From positions 1-43,339 of the forward strand of contig NZ_JAJKLK010000004.1 in NCBI RefSeq assembly GCF_020982545.1: a stretch of DNA of 43,339 bases. The letters run 5' to 3'. The stretch comes from Streptomyces sp. MNU76 (lineage in GTDB: Bacteria > Actinomycetota > Actinomycetes > Streptomycetales > Streptomycetaceae). Of this stretch, positions 1 to 8,237 are shown piece by piece. The notes below the pieces were generated by a model. It saw only the letters and a program-made list of their open reading frames with translations. It was not told the origin of the DNA and did no database searches. The translations under genes and the position numbers were made by a program. The stretch's first letter is position 1; the number at the start of each line of letters is the position of its first letter.

Positions 1-430
1 ACATGAGGAGTGCCAGGCCGGGCGCTGTGACAGCGGCTCCGCTGAGGAGGGTACGGCGGTCCATGGAGTTGGGGTCTCCCTTGCTGATCTCGTGGAGCAG
101 GTCGGGCAAGGCGGCGTCGCCGGGGGTGTCCAGGTATGGGCGGACAGGTCTGTTCTGGCGGCGTCGTGGCCCGCCCCAGCCCAGTTCCTGGGCTGTCACG
201 CGGCGTCTGGCTCGGAAGCTGAGCACGGCGAGTGCGTCCGTCTGATTGGCCTTGTCAGGTCGGACTGGCACCGGCCGGATCCACGGGTACGCGCTCTTAA
301 TGTGCAGCGGCGATAACCCGCGACGGGCGCGCAGTTCGTTGATTCGCGCGGCGAGCTGTTCGGGTTTCATCCCGAGCTGCGTCAGGAGGACGGCAAGCGG
401 TGCTGCACCTACCGGCTGTGGCTCCACCAC
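1..430 (-). CDS. Partial XRE-like transcriptional regulator (C-terminus off left edge)
   Basis: This reading frame starts at GTG 430 (or GTG 427) behind AAGGAG and stays open to the left edge, about 143 residues. The N-terminus (LLTQLGMKPEQLAARINELR ...) has the degenerate helix-turn-helix pattern of a large Streptomyces regulator family. It continues with a VTAQELGW segment and a basic RRxLL stretch before a hydrophobic alanine-rich part, as in family members with a C-terminal TPR-like half. It is divergent from the metabolic operon, with the 24-bp palindrome between them, so it is the obvious candidate regulator. Codon 314-316 (minus strand) is TTA, so translation should need the bldA tRNA. 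The family call is from sequence pattern, and the ligand and target are unknown. Confidence 0.72.
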   Translation of the reverse strand, partial: MVEPQPVGAAPLAVLLTQLGMKPEQLAARINELRARRGLSPLHIKSAYPWIRPVPVRPDKANQTDALAVLSFRARRRVTAQELGWGGPRRRQNRPVRPYLDTPGDAALPDLLHEISKGDPNSMDRRTLLSGAAVTAPGLALLM

Positions 431-506
431 GGCACTCCTTCCGGGCGCGCAACACGTCTGTCGACGCTAGCGCGAGGCGCTCCGAATCGGCACCTGGCGC
501 GGGTGA

Positions 507-530
507 AACCCGGTGTAGGTACACCGGGTT
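507..530. promoter_or_regulatory. Perfect 24-bp palindrome, candidate operator of the divergent regulator/operon pair
   Basis: Two 11-base arms (AACCCGGTGTA / TACACCGGGTT) are separated by GG. The site lies in the 205-bp gap between the regulator start (430) and the first plus-strand start (636). A related half-site, GTGCGTACAC, follows at 532-541. Symmetry and location suggest a dimeric repressor or activator site. A hairpin in a long 5' untranslated region is the alternative. Confidence 0.55.
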
Positions 531-635
531 GCGTGCGTACACCCCGTCCACCCCGTAAACAGCGCGGACGACTACTCCCCGGGCCCCGTTTGCGGTTCTC
601 TGTCGTGCACCGAACACGGAGTAAGGGGGAGGAAA

Positions 636-836
636 GTGGATCAACCTGCCGATTCTCTGCCGTGTCGCGGGCTCGACACCACGTGTACGGGGTTGGACGT
701 TCAGCGTCTGGACCCGGCCAAGACCCGTGCCGTCATCGGCGAGTGGCTGATCAAGGATCGGCTGCCGACCGGAGGCTGCCCTGCTGGACTTGGCAGCCCG
801 CTCCCGTTCCTGACCGGACGGTGGCGGATCTGCTGA
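636..836 (+). CDS. Small 66-aa ORF at the head of the operon, function unknown
   Basis: GTG 636 is preceded by a very strong ribosome binding site (AAGGGGGAGG). The product is 66 aa with four cysteines (C10, C17, C48, C66) and a central helical-looking stretch around LDPAKTRAVIGEWLIKDRL. It matches no family I know. It may be a real small protein, a peptide substrate for the HprK-like enzyme encoded downstream, or the start of a longer gene broken by frameshifts, because 837-1043 then holds no convincing frame. The ribosome binding site is the only strong evidence. Confidence 0.35.
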   Translation: MDQPADSLPCRGLDTTCTGLDVQRLDPAKTRAVIGEWLIKDRLPTGGCPAGLGSPLPFLTGRWRIC

Positions 837-1043
837 TCGCCCGGACCGGATCCTGGCGGGGGTCGCCACCGGCGGGTGAGCCGACCGCTTCGCGCACTGG
901 ACCCGCTGCCTGGAGCCGCACGCCATACCGGCGACGGCGCTCACGCCACGCGCCTGCCAACCCACGCCCCTTGTTCTGCACCGTCGAACTGGCCGGGTTA
1001 GCGGCATCGCTGCGCCCTGCACTTCACACCGGAAGGAAACGAG

Positions 1044-2384
1044 ATGACCGCCACCGACGAGGCCGTGGCCTCTTCGAACCTGGCTCAGTGCCTGGCCCCG
1101 CCGACGGACAGTTCCCCTCCCAGCTCCGGGCGGAGGTTTATCGCCACGGGCGCGGGCATGGCGCTCGACGACCGATGGCACGCCCAGAGTGCTCGTACGG
1201 ATGCGCGGGCGGCGACCAGGGGTGACGTGGTCGGACCGTGCGCGAGCGGACAGACCCGTTACCCGCGCTACTTCAGTCGCGCTGCCGGGCCTTACCTGTG
1301 GGATCTGGACGGGAGACGGTACATCGACTTCAACCTCGGGTACGGGCCCGTCGTCCTCGGGCACGCCGATGAGCGGGTGACCGAGGCGGTGCTCGCTGAA
1401 CTGCGCAACGGCAACTGCATCGCTCCGCTGTGGAGCCGCCGCCAGAGCGAGCTCACCGACCTGCTGGTCTCGGTGGTGCCCGGCGCGGAGATGGCATACC
1501 TGCTCAAGACCGGGTCCGACGCGACGAGTACGGCGGTACGGCTGTCCCGGATCTTCACCGGGCGCGACAAGGTGATCCGCTGGGGCTACAACGGCTGGCA
1601 CGACTGGGCAGCAGGTATCCCGGCAGGCATCTCGGAAGCGACCCGCGCCGACACCCTCCTGTTCGACTACAGCGATCTGCGCACGCTGCGCGATGCGTTC
1701 GTCCGTCATCCCGGGCAGGTGGCATGCGTGCTGATGATGCCGTTCGGCAACGAGAGGGCTCCCGAGGGCCACCTGCAGAAGATCCGCGACATCGCGCACG
1801 AGCACGGGGCGCTGTTCGTCCTCGACGAGATGCGCTCAGGGTTCCGGCTGGACCTGTCTGGTGCTCAGGGACTCCTGGGCGTCCAGGCGGACGTCAGCAC
1901 GTTCAGCAAGGCCATGGCAAACGGGCATCCGATCTCCGCCGTCGTCGGGCGGGCCGACGTGCTGTTTACCTTGGCCCGTACCCGGATCTCGTCGACGTTC
2001 TACGCGGACCCCGCACCGATGGCCGCGGCACTCACCACGATCCGGATCCTGCGTGACACCGACGCGTCCGAGAGGATCTGGAAGGCCGGCTCGGCCTTCC
2101 AGGACGGCCTGTCGGCACTCGTCGACCGGCATCGTGTGCCGGCCCGGGTGGTCGGGTACCCGCCGATGCCGTTCCTTCAGTTCATCCACCCCGATCCAGT
2201 CATTCGCGAGCGGATGAGCACGGCCTTCGCCGCCGAGGCGGCGCGGCACGGGGTGCTGCTGCATCCGAGCCACCAGTGGTTCCTGTCCGCCGCGCACACC
2301 GATGAGGACATCGAGTGCGCGCTGCACGGCTGCGACCAGGCGCTGGCCGTGCTCGAACCGGTGCTCGCGACGCAAGCCGCCTGA
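1044..2384 (+). CDS. Class III PLP-dependent aminotransferase (glutamate-1-semialdehyde aminomutase-like)
   Basis: A 446-aa fold-type I PLP enzyme, usual length for the family. ATG 1044 follows GGAAGGA. Recognisable elements are RYPRYFSRAAGPYLWDLDGR at the N-terminal domain, the substrate/PLP loop LKTGSDATSTAVRLSR, Asp261 in LDEMRSG that contacts the pyridine nitrogen, and the Schiff-base Lys289 in STFSKAMANGHP. The closest relatives are glutamate-1-semialdehyde aminomutase-like enzymes of secondary-metabolite and polysaccharide clusters, which aminate small ketones or aldehydes. It is probably not the haem enzyme, given the context and the roughly 60-residue N-terminal extension. It is the first clear enzyme gene of the operon; 2385-2526 follows without a gene. 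Substrate unknown. Confidence 0.9.
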   Translation: MTATDEAVASSNLAQCLAPPTDSSPPSSGRRFIATGAGMALDDRWHAQSARTDARAATRGDVVGPCASGQTRYPRYFSRAAGPYLWDLDGRRYIDFNLGYGPVVLGHADERVTEAVLAELRNGNCIAPLWSRRQSELTDLLVSVVPGAEMAYLLKTGSDATSTAVRLSRIFTGRDKVIRWGYNGWHDWAAGIPAGISEATRADTLLFDYSDLRTLRDAFVRHPGQVACVLMMPFGNERAPEGHLQKIRDIAHEHGALFVLDEMRSGFRLDLSGAQGLLGVQADVSTFSKAMANGHPISAVVGRADVLFTLARTRISSTFYADPAPMAAALTTIRILRDTDASERIWKAGSAFQDGLSALVDRHRVPARVVGYPPMPFLQFIHPDPVIRERMSTAFAAEAARHGVLLHPSHQWFLSAAHTDEDIECALHGCDQALAVLEPVLATQAA

Positions 2385-2526
2385 TCAACGCCGAAGCCCC
2401 TCCCAGCGCGCCCCGGCGCCGACATCCAGGCGCGAGCCTGCCAGTCGGCGGTTGCCCGCTGACGGCTGGCACAGATTCATTCGCAGCTCGCCGACGAGTT
2501 CGGCCGAAGCAAGAGGAGACCCACGA

Positions 2527-3273
2527 GTGACGACAGCCCGGCTGATCGCGCCTTCCGACACGGAGCAGGCGACCAGGAACCGGCTCATGGAGCTGTTCGC
2601 CGAGCGACCGATCCCCGATGACGCGCTGCTCGACCACCTTGAAGTGTTCATGCGCCCGCAGCGCATCAACGAGATCCTCACCCTCGAACAGCTCTATCAG
2701 CACATCCTCGGCGTCCACGGGATCATCGTCGAGTTCGGTGTCCGCTGGGGCCGCCACCTGTCCGTGTTCAACGCGTTGCGCGCCCGCCACGAGCCGACCA
2801 ACATGTTCCGGAAGATCGTCGGGTTCGATACGTTCACCGGTTTCCTCGACCCGGCCCCGCAGGACGGCGGCTCCGACCGGGTCTTCCCGGGCAGCATGAG
2901 CGTCACGCCCGGCTACGAAAGCTACCTGGAACAGGTCCTGCGCCTGCACGAGGCCGAGGCGCCGATGTCGCACATCCAGCGGTTCGAGTTGTGCAAGGGC
3001 GACGCTCCGGAGCAACTGGCCGCCTACCTGGAACGCAACCCGCAGACGCTCGTGGCGCTCGCCTACTTCGACATGGACCTGCACGATCCGACCCGCGCGT
3101 GCCTGGAGTTACTGCGGCCCCACATGGCAGCCGGTAGTGTCCTGGCTTTCGATGAGCTGACGCACCCGGACTTCCCCGGTGAGACCGTGGCTCTGAAGAG
3201 CGCGATCGACCTCGCCGGCCACCGCGTCCAGCGGTTTCCCCAGTCGCCGTACCCCGCGTTCGTGGTGCTGTGA
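2527..3273 (+). CDS. Class I SAM-dependent methyltransferase-like protein (TylF-like)
   Basis: GTG 2527, behind AGAGGAG, gives 248 aa; an upstream in-frame extension is possible but has no ribosome binding site. The protein has a Rossmann glycine-poor motif GIIVEFGVRWGRHLSVFNALR, then KIVGFDTFTGF and ALAYFDMDLHDPTRACLELL, then AGSVLAFDELTHPDFPGET. This is the pattern of a family often misannotated as crotonobetainyl-CoA:carnitine CoA-transferase and related to TylF/MycF O-methyltransferases, which use a metal held by acidic residues. Codon 195 (3109-3111) is TTA, a likely bldA control point. The stop overlaps the next start (TGATG). The acceptor substrate is unknown. Confidence 0.78.
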   Translation: MTTARLIAPSDTEQATRNRLMELFAERPIPDDALLDHLEVFMRPQRINEILTLEQLYQHILGVHGIIVEFGVRWGRHLSVFNALRARHEPTNMFRKIVGFDTFTGFLDPAPQDGGSDRVFPGSMSVTPGYESYLEQVLRLHEAEAPMSHIQRFELCKGDAPEQLAAYLERNPQTLVALAYFDMDLHDPTRACLELLRPHMAAGSVLAFDELTHPDFPGETVALKSAIDLAGHRVQRFPQSPYPAFVVL

Positions 3274-4658
3274 TGGGCGCTGTCACGCAGGTCCTGCGGT
3301 GGGCTGCCGGTGCGCAGGAGATCCCGGAGGATCAGGATTTCGACGACCGTGTGCTGCTCGATCTGATCGGGCAGCACGCGCTCAGCGGCCGTCTGGAGCT
3401 GCGCCTTCCTACTGGGCCTCCATGGCTGCGCGACCGGCTCGGTGGGCCCGTAGCGGCGATGTATTCCGACACCCTGGCGCTCGCCGAGGCCCACATCCGT
3501 GCGGTCGATCGCATCGTGGCCGCGCTCGGCGAACAGCCACCACCGGTTGTGGTGAAGGGGGTCGCGACCGGGCTGCTCACCGGTGAGAAGCACCTGCTGA
3601 GGTGCGGGGACATCGACCTGGTCTGTGCCGACGGAGGGCCACTGATCGAGGCGCTGACCCGGCTCGGCTACGAGCGCACCCGGGCACCGTTCCTCCACGA
3701 ACTCGGCGAATTCACCCGTGAGGGCGTCGAAATCGACGTGCACGCCTACCTTCCGGTACCTGGGTACGGTGCGGTGCGGCACGCGGACCTCACACCCCCT
3801 GAACACGCGAAGACCTGGTATCAACCGCGCCGTGCTCCCTCGATGCACCCGATCCGGCACGGCCAGCTGATGGACGGCGGCACCGTCACGGTGGGCCGGG
3901 TCCGTGTTCCCGACCCCTGCCTGCTGACGATCGTGCTCTGTGCCCACGCCTTCTTGAACTTCACCAACTTGTGGTCGCTGTCGCATCGGGCCAAGCCGTA
4001 CGTCAAGTTGGCCGAGCTGGCCGACCTGCACGCCCTGGTCCAGCACGAGGCATTCGATACGAAGCGGTTCCTCGCGTTGGTCGCAGACCTGGACGCGGGG
4101 GACGCGGTGAGCTGGGCGGGCTGGGCCTCGACCGTGCTCCTCGGCAGGAATCCGCTGCCCGTACCGGCTGGCACCGGCCCGTTTCCCCGCTGCCTATGGT
4201 GGGACTTCTGGGCGCGCCTTCCGGTCGATGAGGAGGCGCTGCTCCTGCCCGACTGGTTCGACCTTGCCACCGTGAACCCCCTACTCGGAAGCCGGATCGA
4301 ACTGGACACCGGCCGCCCGGCGCCGCCCTGGACGGTCGAGGTCCGCCGCGACGGCGACGAAGTGACGGTCACGGTCGCCCTGCCGGAATCAACCGACGCG
4401 GCGACCGAACACGGCCGGGTCGACTTCGGAGCGATCGGAACGGAGTGGGTCCTGTCCGATGGACAGCTGACCGCTGTCGGCGGCCATGACACCTATGACC
4501 TGCTGCCCGGACGTCGCGTCCGGCTGCGCTACCGCGCCCCCCGCGCGGGCGGCGAGATGCTGGTCGGCGTGGCCGAGCAGGACGCATCCGGAGCGCCGCT
4601 GTCGGCCATACTGATTCCCGCCACCTGGCAGACGGCAGATCGGGTGGGTGCCCGATGA
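3273..4658 (+). CDS. Nucleotidyltransferase-family protein (NTP_transf_5 type) with C-terminal beta-rich domain
   Basis: ATG 3273 overlaps the preceding stop; GTG 3270 is an alternative. The 461-aa product has the NTP_transf_5 signature: Lys95 in VVVKGVATGLL, Arg110, and the metal-binding pair Asp113/Asp115 in RCGDIDLVC, followed by the usual EIDVHAYL strand near residue 155. Residues from about 330 to 455 look like a separate beta-sandwich (TVEVRRDGDEVTVTVALPES). Family members sit in lasso-peptide and other natural-product clusters, often beside HprK-like kinases as here (the HprK-like gene is two genes on). They are presumed nucleotidyl or sugar-phosphate transferases, but the reaction is not established. 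The 4-bp ATGA overlap with the next gene implies coupled translation. Confidence 0.8.
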   Translation: MGAVTQVLRWAAGAQEIPEDQDFDDRVLLDLIGQHALSGRLELRLPTGPPWLRDRLGGPVAAMYSDTLALAEAHIRAVDRIVAALGEQPPPVVVKGVATGLLTGEKHLLRCGDIDLVCADGGPLIEALTRLGYERTRAPFLHELGEFTREGVEIDVHAYLPVPGYGAVRHADLTPPEHAKTWYQPRRAPSMHPIRHGQLMDGGTVTVGRVRVPDPCLLTIVLCAHAFLNFTNLWSLSHRAKPYVKLAELADLHALVQHEAFDTKRFLALVADLDAGDAVSWAGWASTVLLGRNPLPVPAGTGPFPRCLWWDFWARLPVDEEALLLPDWFDLATVNPLLGSRIELDTGRPAPPWTVEVRRDGDEVTVTVALPESTDAATEHGRVDFGAIGTEWVLSDGQLTAVGGHDTYDLLPGRRVRLRYRAPRAGGEMLVGVAEQDASGAPLSAILIPATWQTADRVGAR

Positions 4659-6208
4659 TCCGCGCCGCTCAACTCCCCGGATACTCCTGGGACACGACCG
4701 GGCGGGTCGAAGCCAGTATCCAGGCCCTGATCGGTGAGCGGCTGGCGGAACTGCTGGCGCGCGCCGCCACGGTGGCAACCCGGCTGCGCGAGGTAACCGG
4801 GGACTGCCGCCTCGCTGCGGTCTACCTGCAGCCGGACTCGCCCGACGCCGTCGTCCGGCTGTGTGAACGCCTCGCGTCCACGAAAAACGCGCAGGAGCGC
4901 GCCCGGCTGCACCATGAGATCGGGCGGCGCCGCTTCGCTCGCCCGGGCACTGCGAAGGTACGCCTCACGGGCGACCTCGAACAGGTGCTGACGGCGGCCG
5001 ACAACCGCACCCGGGCCTACGTACCTGATCCCGGGCATCGGGACATGGTAGGTGCCCTGCTGGACGACTTCGGCACGGGTTTCTCGGACTTCGTGGAGAG
5101 CCAGCACGAGGTGCCCGGACCGAACGCCCGCCTGCGCCAGGGCATCGTCAAGTCATGGCGTCTGCCCGACGGCACCCGTGTGATCAGCAAACGCGCCAAC
5201 CCGGCCAAACCTGGCCGGTTCGCCCAGGAACAGGTCGCCTACCGCGCCATCGCCTCCCGGCTCGCTGGCGGAATCGCCTTCGGCCGGGCCAGGCGCCTTC
5301 AGCTCGCGCCCCTACTCGCGACCATCCGGGACGGCGCGTCCGGGCACGTCTACGCTGTCTGGCAGTGGGTTCCCGGTGAGACCGCCGAGTCGATGCTGCT
5401 GGCACCGGGCGAGCACACGTCGCTGCTGCGCGACTACCGGGATCTGTTGGACGCCCTGCTCGACCGCGGAATCCTCTGGGGTGACCTGAGCCCCCGCAAC
5501 ATCCTTGTGCACGGCCGGGTGCACCATCTCGTCGACTTCGAGAAGACACAGGTCCCGGGCGAAGCCCCCGTACCGCACGGGGACCGGGGCGCCTACTGCC
5601 GCGGCCAGATCGGAGTAGAGGAACTCGGGGTCCTGTGCCCCGAAGCCCAGGTCCGCGCATGCCTGCACGGCTACTTGGATCCCGACACCTGGGACTTCAA
5701 CGCGCCCGGCCCGGTACCGTTCCCGCCGCGCCCGGAGGTGACGGCGGTTCTCTCCGGGCGCGGCATCATCGGCCCGGACCTGGGCACCTACAACCGGACC
5801 GACCGGCAGATCTGGCAGGTCCGATCGCCAGACCGTGACCCCATCACCGGGCAGCCCCGTTATCCGGGCCTGGTCAACTTCCGTGTCGAGCACTACCTGA
5901 GCTGCGCCGGTCGCACCGACGCGGACGACTACGACCGCAAAACCACCGAGATCCTGATCGCAGGCCGCCGGCACGGCTGCTTCGACGACGCGGTCCAGGC
6001 CGTCACCCACGCGGTGGACGAGGCGGAACGGCAATTCGTCGTCGCCGAGGTCGCCGAGCTTCTCGCCGGCAATGACACCGGGCCCGTCACCGCGCCGCAC
6101 GCGGCGATCCGCGCACTGGTGGACCGCATCGACGTCCTGGACACCGCCCGGCAGGATCCCGACCGCTTCCGGTTGGCCTGCACGACCCTGAGGAAGGAGG
6201 GACGATGA
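4655..6208 (+). CDS. Kinase-fold protein (APH/RIO-like small-molecule or protein kinase)
   Basis: The product is 517 aa. Residues about 160-310 hold the kinase-like core. There is a candidate ATP-binding lysine in TRVISKRANPAK, a hinge-like VYAVWQWVPGETAES, the catalytic loop GDLSPRN with Asp277 and Asn282, and the metal-binding Asp294 in LVDFEKT. The Brenner-type motif resembles aminoglycoside phosphotransferase/RIO-like kinases more than eukaryotic-type Ser/Thr kinases. The first 150 and last 200 residues are unassigned, and the C-terminal half includes RYPGLVNFRVEHYLSC. There is no membrane segment. It overlaps both neighbours by 4 bp. It probably phosphorylates the small-molecule intermediate made by this operon, but substrate class is inference. 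Confidence 0.75.
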   Translation: MIRAAQLPGYSWDTTGRVEASIQALIGERLAELLARAATVATRLREVTGDCRLAAVYLQPDSPDAVVRLCERLASTKNAQERARLHHEIGRRRFARPGTAKVRLTGDLEQVLTAADNRTRAYVPDPGHRDMVGALLDDFGTGFSDFVESQHEVPGPNARLRQGIVKSWRLPDGTRVISKRANPAKPGRFAQEQVAYRAIASRLAGGIAFGRARRLQLAPLLATIRDGASGHVYAVWQWVPGETAESMLLAPGEHTSLLRDYRDLLDALLDRGILWGDLSPRNILVHGRVHHLVDFEKTQVPGEAPVPHGDRGAYCRGQIGVEELGVLCPEAQVRACLHGYLDPDTWDFNAPGPVPFPPRPEVTAVLSGRGIIGPDLGTYNRTDRQIWQVRSPDRDPITGQPRYPGLVNFRVEHYLSCAGRTDADDYDRKTTEILIAGRRHGCFDDAVQAVTHAVDEAERQFVVAEVAELLAGNDTGPVTAPHAAIRALVDRIDVLDTARQDPDRFRLACTTLRKEGR

Positions 6209-7200
6209 CGCAACCGCCCTCGCTCGGGTCCGGGTGCTTGCGTACGGATCAGGTCGTCCGCGTCGGCCCGCTCACCCTGCGCATCGCCAGCGACGTGCCC
6301 AACTTCCCCGCGCTGCGCTACTTCAGCCGAGCCGCACGGATGCCCACCGGCACCGTGCCCGACGTGGAACTGTGGTGCCTGTCGGACGCCGATCCCGGTC
6401 TGCCCGCCGACACCACGGCTCGCGCCCGCAACTTCGGCGCTGGCTACTACGTGACCGACCATTTCGGCGCACCGGTGCGCATGTCCAGCTCGGGCAACCG
6501 GATCGTGCTCGTGGGGGACCGCCTGGAACGGCTGGTCTGGCCGTACGTCGTGAAGTACCTGCTCCTTCGGCACACCGCTACCGCCGGTGGACTCTTCCTC
6601 AAAGCAGCCGCCCTCGCCGTCGGCGACGGGGCGACGCTGATCGTCGGCCGCGGTGGCGCCGGCAAGTCCGTCCTGGTCACTGGGTTATGCCGGAACGGCG
6701 CGACGTTTATCACCAACTCGCACGTGGTCCTCGCGGGCGGCGCTGTCCAGGGAGTCGCGAGCACCATGCGGATGCGGCCCGGCCCCTGGCTGGACCAAGC
6801 CGGCACAGCGAGTACCGCGGCTCTCGATCCACGCGAGCGCCTGGTCGACCCTGACGAAGCATTCCCCCACCACGCGGGCGCTGCGGTGCCGCTGCGCGCC
6901 GTGTGGATCGCCGACTTCCGTGCCCCTGACGAACACGACGTGCAACAACTGCCCCCCGACGAGGCGGCCGGCATCGCCGAACAGTTCGCCTTCGGGCTCA
7001 ACGTCTACCGGCTCGAAGAAGACCTGCTGGACCTGTGCGGCGGCGACTACCGCGCCTTCTCCACGCAGTACGCACGGATGCGGGCACAGCTGCACGCGGC
7101 GGTCACCAACTGCCCCACCTACCACGTGCGCTCGGATGTCCAGCTCACTGCAAACCGCGACCAGCTTCTTCAGCTGCTCTCCGACGGAGGTATGTCATGA
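6205..7200 (+). CDS. HPr kinase-like P-loop protein
   Basis: The product is 331 aa, with ATG 6205 behind a strong AAGGAGG. A Walker A motif GRGGAGKS (Lys154) follows LKAAALAVGDGATLIVG, the arrangement of HPr kinase/PEP-carboxykinase-like P-loop proteins of natural-product clusters. The segment FITNSHVVL after the P-loop corresponds to the acidic strand of true HprK but lacks the double-acid motif, so catalysis may differ. Homologues in lasso-peptide clusters phosphorylate a serine of the precursor. No lasso cyclase or protease is present here. Codon 161 (6685-6687) is TTA, six codons after the P-loop serine. It overlaps both flanking genes by 4 bp. Confidence 0.78.
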   Translation: MTQPPSLGSGCLRTDQVVRVGPLTLRIASDVPNFPALRYFSRAARMPTGTVPDVELWCLSDADPGLPADTTARARNFGAGYYVTDHFGAPVRMSSSGNRIVLVGDRLERLVWPYVVKYLLLRHTATAGGLFLKAAALAVGDGATLIVGRGGAGKSVLVTGLCRNGATFITNSHVVLAGGAVQGVASTMRMRPGPWLDQAGTASTAALDPRERLVDPDEAFPHHAGAAVPLRAVWIADFRAPDEHDVQQLPPDEAAGIAEQFAFGLNVYRLEEDLLDLCGGDYRAFSTQYARMRAQLHAAVTNCPTYHVRSDVQLTANRDQLLQLLSDGGMS

Positions 7201-8237
7201 ACGGCGCCATCATCGGCTACGGCACCATCGCGACCGGTCACGCCATCGGATACCGCCAGACCGAAGGCATCGACGTGACCACCGTCGTGGACCCCACCCC
7301 AGCACGTGCGAAGGCCGCCCGCAGAGCCGGGCTGCGCGCATACGCCACGTACGCGGAAATGATCGACCACGAGGCCCCAGACTTCATCGACATCTGCACA
7401 CCGCCCAACAGCCACGCCAGCTACATCGAGCTCGGGCTGCGCGATGGCCTGCACGTGCTGTGCGAAAAACCGGTCCTGATGCCGCACGAGGGCGGCTACG
7501 ACCGCTTGCTCGACCAGATCGCGGCCTCGGACAAAATCTTCTACCCCTGCCACAACTACAAGTTCGCCCCCATCCTGGCGACCATGCAGCAGGTCGTGCA
7601 CAGCCCCGGCTTCGGCGACGTCCTCAGCGCCCGCTTCCGCACCCTGCGCCAGGGTCACGCCGTCGGCGTCCCCGAGTGGAACCCGCACTGGCGGCGCGAT
7701 CCCCTCATCGCCGGCGGCGGGATCCTCCGCGACCACGGTCCCCACAGCGTGTACCTGGCGACCCACCTGACCGGACGCACCCCGCTAGCCGTGTCCTGCC
7801 TGACCGGTGCCATGCGCCACGACGGCCACACCGGCACGGAGGACACCGCGATGTTGATGATCCGGTGCGACGACGACGTCCCGATCGAACTCGATGTGAC
7901 CTGGTCGGCCGGATACCGCAACAGCTACTACTCGATCATCGGCAGCGGCGGCAGCGTCACCGTGGAGAACGACGACGTCCAATACAGCCTCAACGGCCAG
8001 CTGCACCGCACGACCCTGCCGTCCAACTTCGACGACCCCAGGCACAGCGACTGGTTCGCCGCGATGTTCGCCGACTTCCTGACCAAGACACGGCACCCGG
8101 AACAGACGGCACCGCTGCTGGCCGAGACACTGACGACCTCCCTGGTAATCGACGCGGCCTACGCCTCGGCGGCCGACGACGGCCGATGGGTCGAGCTGAC
8201 GCCGGCGCGGGACCTACTCATGCGCGCCGCGCGATGA
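7197..8237 (+). CDS. Gfo/Idh/MocA-family NAD(P)-dependent oxidoreductase
   Basis: The product is 346 aa. ATG 7197 is in a 4-bp overlap; the frame is open upstream but this start matches family N-termini. It has the Rossmann motif at residues 5-13 (IIGYGTIATGH), the family signature CEKP with catalytic Lys91, and Asp179-His183 (DHGPH) in the C-terminal sheet domain, which match the family catalytic lysine and histidine-containing motif. Family members reduce or oxidise sugar or cyclitol carbons, often producing the ketone that an aminotransferase then uses. That pairing fits the class III aminotransferase at the head of the operon. Substrate and cofactor preference cannot be read from the sequence. 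Confidence 0.88.
   Translation: MNGAIIGYGTIATGHAIGYRQTEGIDVTTVVDPTPARAKAARRAGLRAYATYAEMIDHEAPDFIDICTPPNSHASYIELGLRDGLHVLCEKPVLMPHEGGYDRLLDQIAASDKIFYPCHNYKFAPILATMQQVVHSPGFGDVLSARFRTLRQGHAVGVPEWNPHWRRDPLIAGGGILRDHGPHSVYLATHLTGRTPLAVSCLTGAMRHDGHTGTEDTAMLMIRCDDDVPIELDVTWSAGYRNSYYSIIGSGGSVTVENDDVQYSLNGQLHRTTLPSNFDDPRHSDWFAAMFADFLTKTRHPEQTAPLLAETLTTSLVIDAAYASAADDGRWVELTPARDLLMRAAR

Noticed and set aside
297..1805. 502-codon minus-strand open frame opposite the aminotransferase
   Set aside because: No family pattern, no ribosome binding site; it is the antisense shadow of a clearly functional plus-strand gene in high-GC DNA.
6205..7200. Lasso-peptide cluster, suggested by HprK-like and NTP_transf_5 genes
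   Set aside because: No precursor with a lasso core, no PqqD-like protein, no cysteine protease and no asparagine-synthetase-like cyclase in the window.
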